From Marchantia polymorpha subsp. ruderalis (lineage: Eukaryota; Streptophyta; Marchantiopsida; Marchantiales; Marchantiaceae), in assembly GCA_037833965.1 (NCBI GenBank), contig AP031358.1, positions 23,878,001-23,942,000 of the forward strand: 64,000 nt of DNA, read 5' to 3'. Made by a program: the position numbers and the translations under genes. Within the stretch, counting starts at the first letter, position 1, and every line of letters starts with the position of its first letter. The notes under the pieces are model-generated. The model saw nothing but the letters and a program-made list of their open reading frames with translations. It did no database searches and was not told the origin of the DNA. Of the stretch, positions 1 to 12,960 are shown piece after piece.

Positions 1-2960
1 TTGGTCAAATAGCTCAATTTGCAGCCTAGGTAAAGCTTTTTACATAGGTTTGTAACTTAAAAAGTGCATGATGTCTAACATTGATTAACAATCTTGACTT
101 TTGAGCTCTTAAGACAATATTTACACTAGACTTTATTATAAAAAACAATTCCATTTTATATCATGCCATTTCATTACATACATAATGCCTTAATGCTATC
201 TTGTGTGATGTAGCAAATCTTGGCTTGGAGACCCTAGCTGATAGGCTTTGTAATAGAGATTTTATCCTCCTACTTTCTTTAAATAAAATTTTAATGAAAT
301 GTTTTATGTACTCATGTGATATGTTTTGATGTGATTATTTAGTTTTAAGTGTTGCTAAGCTTATTGATAGGTGCCTTAAAATACTACTGAGTTTTGGTTG
401 TCTTGGTAGATCTAAGTTCTTGTGATCTGAGATGATTGAGTGACAGCTACTAGTTGCAGAATTGAAGAATGCAACACCAATAGCAACACTCTAGGACTTC
501 ACTTTAAGCATTCACAACTTGATTTTGGTTCTACAATGACCATAATCTTAAAAACAAGGCCTGAAAATTCCACCACTGGCCCTTCATGTTTGAAGTTGAT
601 ATACAACATACTTTTGTGAACATTACAAGTGAAAGCTTCATTTTTCAAATCATCATGCGGTCAACTGTTAATTGCATGTTTACATTGCGAATGCTGGTCG
701 AGTAAAACTAAGATATTAATTCTTTTAAAATTACAGAGATTCTTCTATTTGCATTTCATCACTTGAAAATCATTAAAACTCAAAGTTTACATCATCTATA
801 CACACAACTAACCGACTAGATTGACCAAAGAGTGAATTTGTGTACCCACATTGAGCTACAAAAATATATAATTGTTTTACAAATAAAATATTTATTGTGT
901 TATCAAGAGTTATGATCAGTTTTTTATTTAATGACGAGCTTACTAAAAAAATCTAAATTTAGTAAAGCTAATTAAACTAACCAAGAAATAATTACATTTA
1001 ACACTTATGGCTTATGAATAAATTACAATTTCTAATTTTTCAAATCGAATATCTAACAAGTGTATACAATTATTTGATATGTCTAAAATTGGCATATCAA
1101 TTTTTGACAAAATTTTGATCAAGACATAATATATTTCATCACTCTTTATGCATGACTAATTTCTTAAAACAGAAATAACATTTTAGATGTTTTTTCATAG
1201 AGTATAATGATTGCATTCTTATTCTTATATCAAGGGAGACTTTTGCTATTTTAAATTTTCGCTAACAAGATCAATTTTTATTTTAATAGTTTTCATTACA
1301 TTTTTTGAATTTATCATGTTATAATATGTTTATTTGAAAAGTTTATTTATTCAATTTTTATAAATTTTTTACCTTTTTATTAAAATATACTTAAGATGCA
1401 TAATTACTAGATAAACTCTTCTAATCTGCATGCTTCACTTCAATTTTTGTCAAAGCTGCAACTTCTTACAACTCTACTCAATGAACATTTTATAGTTTGT
1501 GGATTTCAACTAAGAAGGAGGTAATCATGAGCATAAAAAATAGTGTAATATTTATCTAAGTTTTAATTGAAGATCACAAAGAAAAATGTTACTTTAATGG
1601 TATTGATGTTGCAATTTTAAAACACATATTGTGTTGTACATGGAAGACCCATCTACTTTAATATTTTTCCTATTTAATATTTGAATTCCTGTTTAACTTG
1701 CGAATTTAAAAAAAACCATTAAATTAATGATTATGGTGTTGTGATGACCTTATTGGCCAAAAATCAAAGCCACAAAGGAGATTGTAAAATCGTTGGCATG
1801 CTTGTTGTAGTTTCAGCAAAACTTTTGCTAGTTTTTGTTACTATGAAATTAAATAAGTTGAGGCTTGATTACATCCAGAATATCTATACGTGCATTGTAA
1901 TATAAAATATATTTTTTGGATCAGTTTTTTACAAGGCAAGAGTTTTCCTTGAAATCGCAATTGACAAACAATTGTCTACATATAAGGTCAAATTAGAATC
2001 ATTGAAGAAGTTCAACTAATCTTGTAAAAATTTGCACCTTACAAGTTTTGTGTAAGATTTTGTTTAAAGATTTGGTTTGTAGAAAATGAAAATGCAACTT
2101 TGGAAGATAATGAAGGAGTTCAAGGAGAGCTTTCATTGGGTTGACTTGTAGCCATCCACTTGTTTGGAGTCTCTTGCGAACATGTATTGTGAAATCATGT
2201 TTCATTGTTGGATCAGAATGGAGATCCAATATTTGAAGTAGTTGGTGGACGTCATGAACAATTCTATTATTTTCAAGAAAAATATAAAAAATATGTATAA
2301 GATTCCATTGAGATAACATTGCTTCAAACGGGCAATAGATAGAACTTAAAATCATCACTTTATTCAAGAATCGGAAATTTGATCTATTCCTCATAGATAT
2401 TAGACAGTGCGGAGGCAGCATATAGGACTAAGTGTATAATTTTGATTAGACTGATGACAAGGTTTTCCACAAGATTAAACAGGACTTTGTAAAACTGATG
2501 TGAGATGCATGCAATCCACACAATTGAGTAAAGCTGATATGAGATGCTTATAATGGACAGAGATTGTGAATTGCCCAAAAACGATGATCATGTGTGTTAC
2601 TGTCGGGCTTACTTAGCTTCTTCCCTAGTCTTTGACTAATGAAGGGATCCCAGTCAGGAAATACATTGCCTCTTGCAATATTCGTAATTCGTGATATGTG
2701 AGCAGGTGTAAGAAAAGATAGAAATGTGAATTTGATAGAAGAAGGTAGTTTGACATCATCCTATTCATGTGGCTCTTCAGAATATGTTGTCCATAGCACA
2801 GTTTAGAAGACAAAACTCACTTTTAATGCAATATAGGTTCTTGGGGTACTCTATTCCCTTGGTAATATATCTTGAACACAACAAATAAGACTATTGGGTC
2901 CCATACTTATTTTCGAGCTGCTCCCTGCTGCATTTGTATTCTCCGATTTGTCTTGCGCAT
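1..2960. other. AT-rich intergenic DNA, no recognised gene
   Basis: The stretch is AT-rich with many homopolymer runs of A and T. The open frames on the minus strand between 1999 and 2813 (140, 64 and 62 residues) show no family motif that I recognise. It is probably decayed repeat DNA like the other AT-rich blocks, but I could not name an element in it. Confidence 0.5.
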
Positions 2961-2965
2961 CCAAC

Positions 2966-3084
2966 TCATGCTTCTTACTCTCCTGTGGTGTGAGCCACCC
3001 ATCCCAGTACTATTCCGGCCCAAGGGTGCTTAACTGCAGAGTTATGATGGGATCTGGTGTAGTAGCCCTGGTATGACCGCATCA
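2966..3084 (-). rRNA. 5S rRNA-like sequence with divergent 3' third
   Basis: Read on the minus strand from about 3084, the sequence gives TGCGGTCATACC, then GATCCCATCA, AACTCTGCAGTTAAGC, TTGGGCCGGAATAGTACTGG and GGATGGGTG. These match the plant 5S rRNA from its 5' end through the internal control region (box A and the start of box C). After GGATGGGTG, near position 2995, the expected tail that pairs with the 5' end and closes helix I is absent and unrelated sequence follows. There is also no TATA-like box about 28 bases upstream. Only one copy is present, whereas functional 5S genes lie in arrays or inside the rDNA spacer. It is therefore more likely a dispersed pseudogene, or the 5S part of a 5S-carrying retroelement such as Cassandra or a 5S-headed SINE, than an active gene. 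The 5S identity is clear. The 3' end given is only the position expected from the usual length. Confidence 0.85.
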
Positions 3085-3167
3085 CGTCAAGGAAGGAGTT
3101 TCCGGTGTAGATGAAGAGGGTAAGGTGCGGCCAAAGGTTCCGCCAAACCCATCCGACCAGAAAGGAA

Positions 3168-3313
3168 GTTTAGGGTTAGGAAAGCCCGTTAGCCAGACAG
3201 AACTTGCGCCAAAACGGTGTTCGGGCGCAGATCAGTCAAGACCTTTTCGGGGCAATGGGCCGAGTTGGGAGGCAGAACTAAACTAAACTGAACCCTAAAC
3301 CTAAACCTAAACT
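3168..3313. repeat. Telomere-like motifs on both strands
   Basis: GTTTAGGGTTAGG lies at 3168-3180. The complementary orientation AACCCTAAACCTAAACC lies at about 3291-3307, preceded by AACTAAACTAAACTG. These resemble the plant telomere unit TTTAGGG/CCCTAAA in degenerate interstitial form. They sit 85-230 bases upstream (on the minus strand) of the 5S-like sequence. A short AAACCCTA box is also a known promoter motif (telo-box) in plant translation-related genes, so a regulatory reading is possible. Confidence 0.6.
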
Positions 3314-3319
3314 TCCCTG

Positions 3320-6300
3320 AATCATTCTTGTGGAATAATCTATTGTTGTAATCTTCTAGATCCGAAAACTTGCAGACATAGAGAAATTTTTGTGGGACTG
3401 CTAGGGTTTGGAACAGTCTTTCACTTGGCAGAACGGGATTTTTTTAATTGTCCTTTGTATTTTTTCACGGGACAGAATATGAGGTTAAATCATAGAGATA
3501 TGTTACTTGGCTGTATGGAATAAGTATGAGAACCTACTTCCTGCAGTACAAATTAAAATGGTACAATACCAAACATTAAGTTAAGTGTTTTAGGGACCTA
3601 ACTCTCCTGCAGTACTATAGGATAAAATTTTCGAGTCGTGTGAAAAAATGCGAGGTAAGTTAAAAGAATGAGTCTCAAAATGTTCAACCACGGTTGGACG
3701 GACAAACTTGCTTGTTCATGGATACCTTGTCCCTTCGATGTTTCCCTGTTGGTTCTTCACCAGTATACATAGCCTTTTCCTGACATGCCGATGATGATTT
3801 GATGATCGAGAATGAGCAGTGCAACGGACAGGGACTTGCATGACCATTCTGTCTTTCTCCCCTTGTGGGATACATCTCTTCGTTTACTGAATTACAATAC
3901 TCCTTAAATACGTCAGAAGACAAACTTCTTTGATTCCTCTAGAATGGAACAGACTCCAAGTTCCACTCATGACACAGGGCGAAAAGCTTGGCATTCCTTA
4001 GCTTGCATAAGCATGTGCTACTTTCTTCAGATGAGGGGAAAAGAGAATCCAAACAAGACCAGTAACTCACATCAACGGAGGATAAGGCATCAATCATCCC
4101 ACAATTTCCTCTGGCTCAAGAGAGCACTGAGCTCAAGACAAGACCACGCCTCCCACAAGGGCAGAAGAGGTTGGCTGCATCAACATGACCTGGAATTACT
4201 GCAGAAAGTAAGAAAGCGGCCTGCCCTCCTACCTCACACTGCAGAAATTTACTTGCTGACAGCCCTGGGAAAGCTTATTTACTCCCTCATACCCCAAACC
4301 TTGAACTTTTTTTCCTTACACCCCTAGCAGTCAGGAGGTCACGAGAGTGCTGCAAGGGTCACTGAACAGGGACGAAGCGTTAATAACAAGAGTCCAGACT
4401 ATAGCATCCTGGAACTCAGTCCAGTGAGACGGATCCGGTTGCACCCATTTGAATATTTTCACCACTAGTTTCGCTTCAGCACTGTCTTGCAGGAAGAGTA
4501 CTCCTTTTACTGCAGGGACATAATTTCAGTTTCAGATTCCAACATAAATTATTGCTGATCGACAAATCCAATATAGAATAAGTTGATGAGAATGAGCTGA
4601 TCAAGAATGAAAATCTCAGGAGATAACTAGAGGATAGATCACAGCCTCAACTGGTAGACTAATTCGACAGTTCGGATTATGCACTTTGTTTGACTAGTTG
4701 AATAAGATTATATTTCCTCGTTCCAGCAGACCCGCGTCCAAACCCAATGTGAATCCGTTGCGGTTGTGACGCTAAAGAATAACAATCATTGCAGCTGGAA
4801 AATGGGATTAATGTCTGCGGGGGCACCTTTGACGAACTACAGTCAGAAAGTGAGAGGATAAATATAAAAGTTAAATAATTCACCATTTTGATGATTTTGA
4901 ATTCTTGCTATACAATAGCACATAATCTTCACTCCCGTAAAGACCTTTCTCGTTCTCGTTCATCGAGCTTGGAAGTGGGTCGGGAATTTTCCAGTCTAGC
5001 AAGATAATGAGCGCGATGAGACTATGCGAACCATGTTCTCGCCGTCTGCAATGGATCACGACCGGATGCCCCCGTGCACTTCCATGCCCCGGGTTATGAG
5101 GAAGTAATTTCTAAGCTTCCGGGTACGAAGTAAGTTCAGTGACACAGGGTTGCGAGGAAGTGAACTTTTTGCGAACTGGGATGGCACATTACGGGGAGGG
5201 GTAAGCTGTTGGACTAACAGGTCGGTTCGGTGATCTTGGAGTGGACGACGCAAGGACATCACGGGAAGTACAGGGAGTACAGAAAGTACGGGGAGCCAAT
5301 TATAGATGCCCACAATCGGGCAGCAGTATACTGAACTGATCTCACCTATTAAAAGTATGGACGATATGGACGATTCTGCGGTCGAGGTAATTTGAGCGTT
5401 ACTTTCATCCTTTCACCGTCCTCCTTTTTCAAATTCTCGAAACAGGATGTTCCAATTTTCTTCTCTTCGGCGACGAACGTGGCTGGATGCAAATCTTCTT
5501 ACTTCAACCTACGATAGTCCGGCAGCGGAAACAAGGGTTAAGTACCTGGCACAAAAGAACCTTATAAACAAAAGGTACATATCTGTTGATTCCGGTAAAT
5601 TGCTCGTTCAGGTAAAACTGAATGGCGACACTCGTAATAACAAGGCATTCAACACTTAAATGTCCTTGCCAAGTACATACGTGATAGAAACAGTCAAGGG
5701 TAGACGGAGACAAGTTTTCTTCTTGCAATTCTGCTTGACGGATCCAGAAGGGAGCCCTACTCTAAGTACTGAAGGTTCGTTTCTCCGCATGCAAGACTGG
5801 CTTCGTCTCTAATGGAGTGACTCCCGGGAGACACACTGTGTGTATGTCTTCCGGGTCACCAACAGTTTCCCATAGTGCAACATGGAGCGATCCGGCACAT
5901 AATTTTCTAAAACTCATCTCTTCAGTATTGCGATAATGTTTTAGGACTTTTAATGACTCATATTCACCAAGAATTGAATCCTAGTTTTTTGTCACAATTT
6001 ACTGTTATCCCTTTATTAAATTGAATCAGAATGGGCGTGATTGGCCTCAAGTTTACACTTTACGCACAACCTGTTATTGATATATTTCGAAGTCATGCCA
6101 ATCTCAGGTTTGAAACTTTCGAATGTGATTTTAATCGGAATAAATCATCAAGATACTTTTGAATTGAAATTTTTTCTTAAGGAAATAATTATTCTGGAAT
6201 TAAATTAAAGGAAATATTTGATGGTTATATATGTTTCACAAGCATTCGTAATTTGCAAACCTTTTGACTTACTTTGCGTCTGAAGATGACTTATAACCTC

Positions 6301-6779
6301 AATGCAATTAAAGAGATGTACCAGTATGAAGTCCATGAATAATTTTGAATTTTAATTCAGCTTCTAGTGCTCTAAAATAGCTAAAGAATATGTTTACCAC
6401 GGTGGACTTTACTCTACCTCTTTAATTCGATATAGGTAAGAAATTTCAGCACAACACTGTTAGAAGAAAAAGAGCATGGAGAAAGAAGAGCCTGGATTGT
6501 AACTCACTTGAGAGATCAGAGACACACATGACATGAAGAAGAGTGTTGGAGAAGGGAGTACGTGGGAACGGAGGAGCACAGCCCTCTACAGCGTCGATCG
6601 ATCGTGCAAAGCGGGGAGAGAGATTTCGTGGGTTGGGTGGGACGTGAGCTCCGGCGGCGCTTCTGACAGTTCAAGTTCCCCCGGCAAAGCCCAAGGTGGG
6701 GACGTGCGAGTGCATGCGAATTTCGGTAGTCAACTGTGTTCTAGGCGCGCTCTGGATTTTCCTTCTCAGAGGGAGCGAG
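3320..6779. other. Intergenic DNA of moderate GC, no recognised gene
   Basis: Several open frames occur, the largest being 127 residues at 3944-4327 (+). None shows a domain, motif or splice structure I recognise. The stretch before 6780 is presumably the upstream region of the expansin gene. No repeat boundaries were identified. Confidence 0.45.
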
Positions 6780-6789
6780 ACATATATCT
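6780..6789 (+). promoter_or_regulatory. Candidate TATA element of the expansin gene
   Basis: ACATATATCT is the best TATA-like match upstream of the expansin start. It would place transcription initiation near 6810, just before a CT-rich leader (CCTCTTCCACTCTCC) of the kind often seen in plant 5' leaders. Spacing and composition fit, but no transcript evidence is available. Confidence 0.3.
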
Positions 6790-6809
6790 GAGCAATTCCT
6801 CTTCCACTC

Positions 6810-7197
6810 TCCACAAGGTTACACTCGACGATCTCTGAAACACTGGCTTACAACTCGCACCAGTTTTTCCTGGAATCCTCTTCCCGTAGCTGGACTTCGA
6901 TTGAAGTTGCTCGGGTATGCATGTCGATTCCATCCCTCTGCATCCATCCTCTCCTGCTGTGGGATCGTTCTAGATCTCATAATGGCTTGGCAGTTAGACC
7001 TGCATTGTACTCTCAGCTACATCAGTTGTTGCCTGCATAGCTTGTAGTTCAGGTCAACGTGCAAAATGGCACTCACTGAATGGTTACAGCAGTATCTGGT
7101 TCAGAGTTCAAACAGTTTGTGATTTCCAGTTTCAAAACTCGATTCTTTAGCTGATTACACGTTCTGAACCAAGTTTCGGCTTTCGTTCTGCAGAAGG
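6810..7197 (+). other. Likely 5' leader of expansin with an intron
   Basis: A splice-donor-like CGG|GTATGC occurs at 6914/6915. A strong acceptor, TTTCGTTCTGCAG|AAGG, ends at 7193, four bases before the chosen start codon. Removing 6915-7193 would join a leader exon of about 100 bases to AAGG-ATG. The pyrimidine-rich acceptor so close to the ATG is the main evidence. The leader start is a guess. Confidence 0.45.
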
Positions 7198-8624
7198 ATG
7201 GCCAGGATGTGCACCTCGAAAGAATGGGCCATTATACTATGCACGTTATCTATGTGCGTCGTTGGCTCCCTGGCTGGTGTTCCGGGAGTTCCAAGTGGAT
7301 GGAAAGCGGCCCATGCTACATTCTACGGAGGATCTAATGCCCAAGGGACTATGGGTAAGTGGACAGGCAAACATTGACCAAAATGTGTGTAATTCGATCT
7401 TTTTTCTTGGAACACGCAATTTAGACAGTTAAGCACCCATTTATTTACAAATTAATTGAAGAATTGTATCTTCTTTTCACAATGTCGTCCATATCTTCAG
7501 TACACATGTTGAGTCCTATACACATAACTTCCACTTTTGTCACCTTGTATATGCATATACGAGAGAACGCCAACTGCTGCTTGTTGCGCAAATCAAGAGT
7601 TTTTGTTGCTTTGATTTGGTTTCGATCTACGATATATTCAACATCACTCGGATGTTTGTCTATAGGTGGAGCTTGTGGATACGGAAACCTTTACAACACC
7701 GGGTATGGGTTGGAAACTGCTGCTCTCAGTTCAACATTATTCAACAACGGCAAGACCTGCGGAGCTTGCTACGAAATGTTCTGCAATTATCGTCAGCAAT
7801 CTCGATGGTGTTATAAAGCACAACCCCACATCAAAGTCACTGCCACCAACTTGTGTCCAGCTAACTGGAACCGACCCACGAACAGAGGAGGATGGTGCAA
7901 CCCTCCGAGGGTCCACTTCGATTTACCTCAGCCTATGTTCATCAAGATGGCTAGATATGTCGGAGGAATCGTCCCGGTTGCATACAGAAGGTGCTCTTCA
8001 CATTACACGTTTCAAACGATCGCCCACCTATCAAGCGCTTGTAGCTTCTTGTACTCCAATTGCTTTGACAATGTAGACCTTTCTCCGTGTCGATTTTCAT
8101 GAGTCGGCTTCGAAGCTGCTCATGCCAGCCGTATTACTCGTATAATTACAGTATTTGAACCAGTCATCGCTCGACTGAAGCATAAAAGATGTACATGTGG
8201 AGTGTTGTAACCAGTTCATCCAAATGTAATAACATTGTTTGTCATGGTTCACAGATCCGTGAGATTTTGTCAAAGGTACTAACAATACTAATCGGGTAAT
8301 TGCAGAGTTCCCTGCGTAAAGAAGGGTGGAGTCAAGTTCACAATGAACGGTAATCCATGGTTCAACCTGATTCTCATCAGCAATGTTGCGGGGCCCGGAG
8401 ACATCAAGGCAGTCGCGGTGAAGGGCTCGAAGCAAAAGTCCTGGACATCAGCCAGACAGAACTGGGGTCAGAAGTGGGAAGTGAAGCAAAAGCTTCAAGG
8501 TCAAGCGCTTTCCTTCCGACTCACTTCAGGAAGCGGCAAAGTACTGGTCCTCTACAACGCTGTACCGAGAACCTGGAGATTTGGCAGCACTTACATGGCC
8601 AGATCTAACTGGAAGGGCTTGTAG
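7198..8624 (+). CDS. Alpha-expansin, secreted wall-loosening protein
   Basis: Three exons, 7198-7354, 7666-7990 and 8306-8624, with GT-AG introns give 266 residues, the usual alpha-expansin length. Residues 1-26 are a signal peptide (hydrophobic stretch, then SLA|GVPG). The GH45-like domain contains TFYGG (41-45), GGACGYGNLY (53-62), cysteines 56, 84, 87, 92, 101, 116, 130 and 164, the alpha-type GGWCNPP (127-133) and the HFD motif (136-138) with its conserved Asp. The C-terminal CBM63-like domain follows YRRVPC (159-164) and carries WGQKW and SFRLTSGSGK. Expansins loosen cellulose-xyloglucan contacts in the wall without hydrolysis and promote acid-induced cell extension. The start was chosen because it opens the signal peptide and lies just after a likely leader intron. 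The splice joints restore family motifs exactly: codon 53 is split after base 1 and codon 161 after base 2. No disabling change is visible. The exact paralogue number is unknown. Confidence 0.95.
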
Positions 8625-8875
8625 ATCTGGTCCAAACATTTTATTTGTTTTAATTTACGTTCACACATGCAGGAACATCAGCTAGATCTGAGGGATATCT
8701 ATCGTAGAATCTAGCTAGCCCGTAAACCCAGCTTCTCGGAAAGCTTCATTAAGCTTCGTTCTGATCTGAGGATTTAGCGCTCGTTGTCTAATCTTTTATG
8801 TCTGACGGCCAAGGCCCTTGTAGATAGACAGCCGGCGTTGAAAGGGGGTTCATCGTTTGATTGAATGATTGATTG

Positions 8876-8940
8876 AGGGAGAGAAAGGGAGGTAGAGTGA
8901 GTGAGGAGTAAGGGAGGGAAAGGAGAGAGAGAAAGAGGAG
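8876..8940 (+). repeat. GA-rich low-complexity tract
   Basis: An imperfect purine tract of GAGG/GAGA units lies about 250 bases downstream of the expansin stop. It is low complexity and has no coding value. Confidence 0.7.
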
Positions 8941-11900
8941 CATTCATCAGCAACGATTTGGGAGGATCTTGGGCAAGATTCTTACATTCTACAAGCTGAT
9001 CTACCTGCCGACAGTACAGTACTGCCGACATACTTGAGTGACGACATTTAGTTGCTTCATGCATGTAGAAGTCGAAGTCTATCACAACTGTCACGCTTAA
9101 CCTCAGATCTGTAATATGTACGTGATATGAAGTACTCTGATTCAAGGCTCTAGCTGCAGTTACAGCTAACCTTAATCAAGAGCCTCAAGCACTATCTTTA
9201 GCCAGAAGGAAGGTGCTTAGCTTCTAGTTGTACGATCTTCAGTATACGAGTTGGAGTGTAATATTTCACTCGGTCTACATTTAGTGCTCTACTGTCCTGG
9301 CGTCGAGGTGAGCCAGCGGAGCCGCCCACTCCAGATGCGAGCTTCAATAGGTCCTCTATGGGATGAGCGAGCGATCTTCTACAACTGTGTCACGCCTCTA
9401 CGTGTTTGAGTTGAGTACTGCTTCTGCATCTGATTCATGCACCAAAAGCCTCTTTTTGGCTCAATCGTTTCGCAGCTCCAGGAACCTGGTCTTCTAATGA
9501 ATCTTCAGTCGGGATATAGAGGATGCGGCGAGGAGAATCGATCTTCTTGCGAAATTTCTATACTCTAATCGCGGAGGTGCAGGAGAAGAAAGGGTTGCTG
9601 AAGCGACAAATTGTTCTTGAAGCTTCAGACGAAGGGATGTGTACTTTTGTTCAATGATATATTTGTATAAATTCGAGGATCACCACCACTTAAACACAGC
9701 ATTATTTAGCTGGTGGAAATAAATTTCAGAACTTCTCAATTGTAGCTGTGGATAAGGGTGCCGTCTCTTGATATGCACAGATTTGTCAACAAAGTCAGAT
9801 CATTCTGAAGTAATTCCTTGTTTTCTTTTGACATTTGTGGTCATAAGGTTTTGTTACTCCACAACATGTTACTTTTTACTCGTTGTTTGCAATATGGCAT
9901 CAAAGACCTTCCATCAGTATGACTCAGCAAGTTTAGGGAGCTCTGAGAAATTCACGGTGAATTACACACACATGGCTGCATTCTTCTAGTGAAAATGCAT
10001 AGAGAGTAGACGCACTTTGCCCATGTTGGGATTGACCTACGTGTCAGAAACAACATCAAGACTTCTCACAAGTTATCCGATCCAGGCAAATGCAGCTTCA
10101 AGTTGCTGAGCAAACCCCTGAGAACCACAAGAACAACCGATTAAACCTCCGCATGTGTCATGAGTTAAGGAAGCAATCTTAAAGATTTTCGCATCAGGAC
10201 TTCACTCCACTGACCAGTGCTAACATCAATATCCAGTTTTACAGACGAATTTGAATCCCATGTATCTCAAAAAATAATGAATATCCAGTATTGGATTACT
10301 TTGTATTCATTCAGAATGATTAGAACTAGAAACTTACATGCTGGTCTGTTAAGGACCGCCGATGGATGATTATTGAAACAAAGTATTGTTTGAACTATGT
10401 CATGTCACCGTTTGTTGACCATCAGATGGAAGCGTCGGGCTTCCATCATCTGAGGCAGCTCCATGGTTAAATTTGGCTGACCACTGCTTTAGTAAGGGGC
10501 AATCGTGCGATAAGCAATCGCGGAATAAGCGCAAGTTTGAACTTTTTTTTGTCGTCTGTAGAACGTGTATATGAATCCACGTCTCGCACATGCTCATGAA
10601 TTCCGCTAGATCTTAATATAAACATCCAGTGAACACCAACTGGAGACGCTTTAGATCGCAACAGTCGCACCGTGTTAACCAAAATAGAATCACAAGATAC
10701 TCATGCGCATAGTTGCTCTTGTTCGTCCTAAGAATCATGACCCATATATCTTGAACTTGCCAAACAGGTGGAAATAGCTGAAATCGTGATCGCACGACGA
10801 GTAGTCCTGTTTACCTTTGACGATTGTTCCGGGGAAAATGTCCCTGGTGGTTGTTTACGCTTAATTGGACAATCTAATTTCTCTCGTTACCTTGGCTTTC
10901 TTGCGAAGGTGACTTCTTGTCACAGAGACTCCCTACCGTTACTGCCGGCAAAGTTCGAGCGTTCTGATTGACACAGCAAAGGTTGTTCAACGAGGAGAAA
11001 TAGCGATTTGGCGCGAGTTTGAACAGCAGTGGACACAACATGAAAGTGGTTATGCTGGTCAAGGCACACCCAAAATACTCTTGAGCTAATCACCGTTTTA
11101 ACTTCTTGCAAATTGCGACAACATATATGTAACTTACAGTGCATTGAAAAAAAGAATGAAATGGAAATTGTATTGTGGCTGCTGGCATCTAACCTGTCAT
11201 TCGATAGTGTTCAGCAATAGATAGATAGATTTCCCTTTCTTGTACTGTGAATCCGTAGACGCGGATATTGAAGACATGCATGTCTTTCCGCTCAATGACG
11301 TCAAGATATTCGAGGAAAGTAAGTGTCGCACAAATCCTCAAGGTCAGGAGAGGCCCCGTGTCAGTCAATCCATTCATCGACTTTTTCGATTTCATGAAAA
11401 GGAACATACAAGAAGAAGAATAAGCCACAATCACACAAGAAAAGTACATTGGATAGCAGTAGGGTTCAAATGTCTCAAGGCATATGAAATTTGTCAACAA
11501 AACTCCTTTCTGCGGGCCAACGATAAATGAGGCGAAACTGGCGGAAGCATCCCTACGGATGGGAGGCAATTCTGTGGTCTGAGTCGCTCAGGGAATCACG
11601 GACTGCGTGGCCAATCTATCACGGATTGAGTCTAATCCCGACCAATGCTGCGCTGATCGGGAGAAAGGAAAATTTAACTGATTCAGGTACAGATGATTGG
11701 AGATATAAATCCTCAGGAATGTGACTTCCACGTTGAATCAATTATCCCCGACTGCAGATATTAACTTACGTGATACTCCACAAGGATTGAATGATGGAAT
11801 AAATTATAGCACATTTCATTATGATAAACTGAGAGGAAATTTTAGTTCTCAATGGGCGCAAAACTTCAATACAAGAGGGCAGTCTACAATTTATTGTTTT

Positions 11901-12960
11901 ATGTATGGACGTATGGGTTGGTGTCGAGATGAAGAGGGTCCAGATTAACAGTTGTTTATGAAGCCTCTTCCGTGAGGTCCATGGCTTGTTTTTCCTATGA
12001 ACAAATAGTTGAGAAGTAGCAGCAAGGACTACATCAAAATTATCCCGGTGGTACAAGGACTCAAAATCCTGCATTGAGAAACAATGCAGGAATAACAGGT
12101 TTTTCTTTGAAGTCTATCGAGGTCCTAGGACCTACACGAATCGTGCAGGGCCAAAACTACAAGCATACATCCCTCAAAGGCAACGGAGCTCTTTGGACTC
12201 ATAACTTCAAGTGGAGAAAGGGATTTGGTTCAAAAAGATTTGGTTCAGGCCTTGGTTATTCAAACTGATGGCATATAGAAAGAAAGCTAATCATAAACCG
12301 AGCGACTCATGCTTATCTACATCACCAAACAACATTTTGGAGATTTACTGGTTCATTTCATTGACTGTAACTTCAATACGATGTCCAAGCCAAAGAGTTC
12401 AGGGAGTCAAAATCTCGGGAGGAAGAAATTCAAAGTTTTGAAAGCTGAAGCCTTTTTTTGGGAAGAGAAGATCGTGAAACTCTAGGAGCAACTCGCTGAC
12501 GACAAAAGCTCAAAACTCATCTCTGATACGCCTGACATAGATTGAAGTATATTTGCATTCAGGCTTGAATAGAAAGAGTGGCTAACTTTGAAGAATACAA
12601 CTAGGTCAGGTGCAAGCTTTGATGACCTCTTCGGTAAATACCATCGAGAGTCGCAGAGAAAACAACGCAATGACTGATGGTGATCTCTTTGACTATGGGC
12701 AGCGATTCATTGTGTTTGCAAATGAAGCAAGCAGAGTTGATATAACGGCTAACTTCTGGAAATTTTTGAATTATTCTTTCATATATACTAATAGAACTAA
12801 GAGTAATTGAAAGAAACTCATATTTGAGATCCATTGCAAGAGTTTGGATTACTGGTGAGAGTGTCCATGGGAGAATTTCGTTCCTGGAAGCTAATGCATT
12901 GAGCAACTTCACTACTTAGAGTGGATTTCTAGACTCTCACCAAGTTGATCGAATTTTGAA
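8941..12960. other. Intergenic DNA of moderate GC, no recognised gene
   Basis: The expansin 3' flank runs into a stretch with scattered short open frames, for example 126 residues at 11189-11569 (-), overlapping frames at 11527-12441 (+) and 103 residues at 12601-12912 (-). None carries a motif I recognise. A small direct repeat, GATTTGGTTCA, occurs at 12222 and 12238. GC falls sharply after about 12960. Confidence 0.45.

Noticed and set aside
2894-3076. 60-residue plus-strand frame
   Set aside because: It is antisense to the 5S rRNA-like sequence, which explains the conserved bases.
3944-4327. 127-residue plus-strand frame as a possible gene
   Set aside because: No domain, no conserved motif and no supporting context. 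It is kept only as an unassigned frame.
7464-8102. 212-residue plus-strand frame taken as one gene
   Set aside because: It is expansin exon 2 read through both flanking introns. The true exon is 7666-7990.
8097-8435. Minus-strand frame of 112 residues
   Set aside because: It overlaps the expansin intron 2 and exon 3 in antisense and has no motif.
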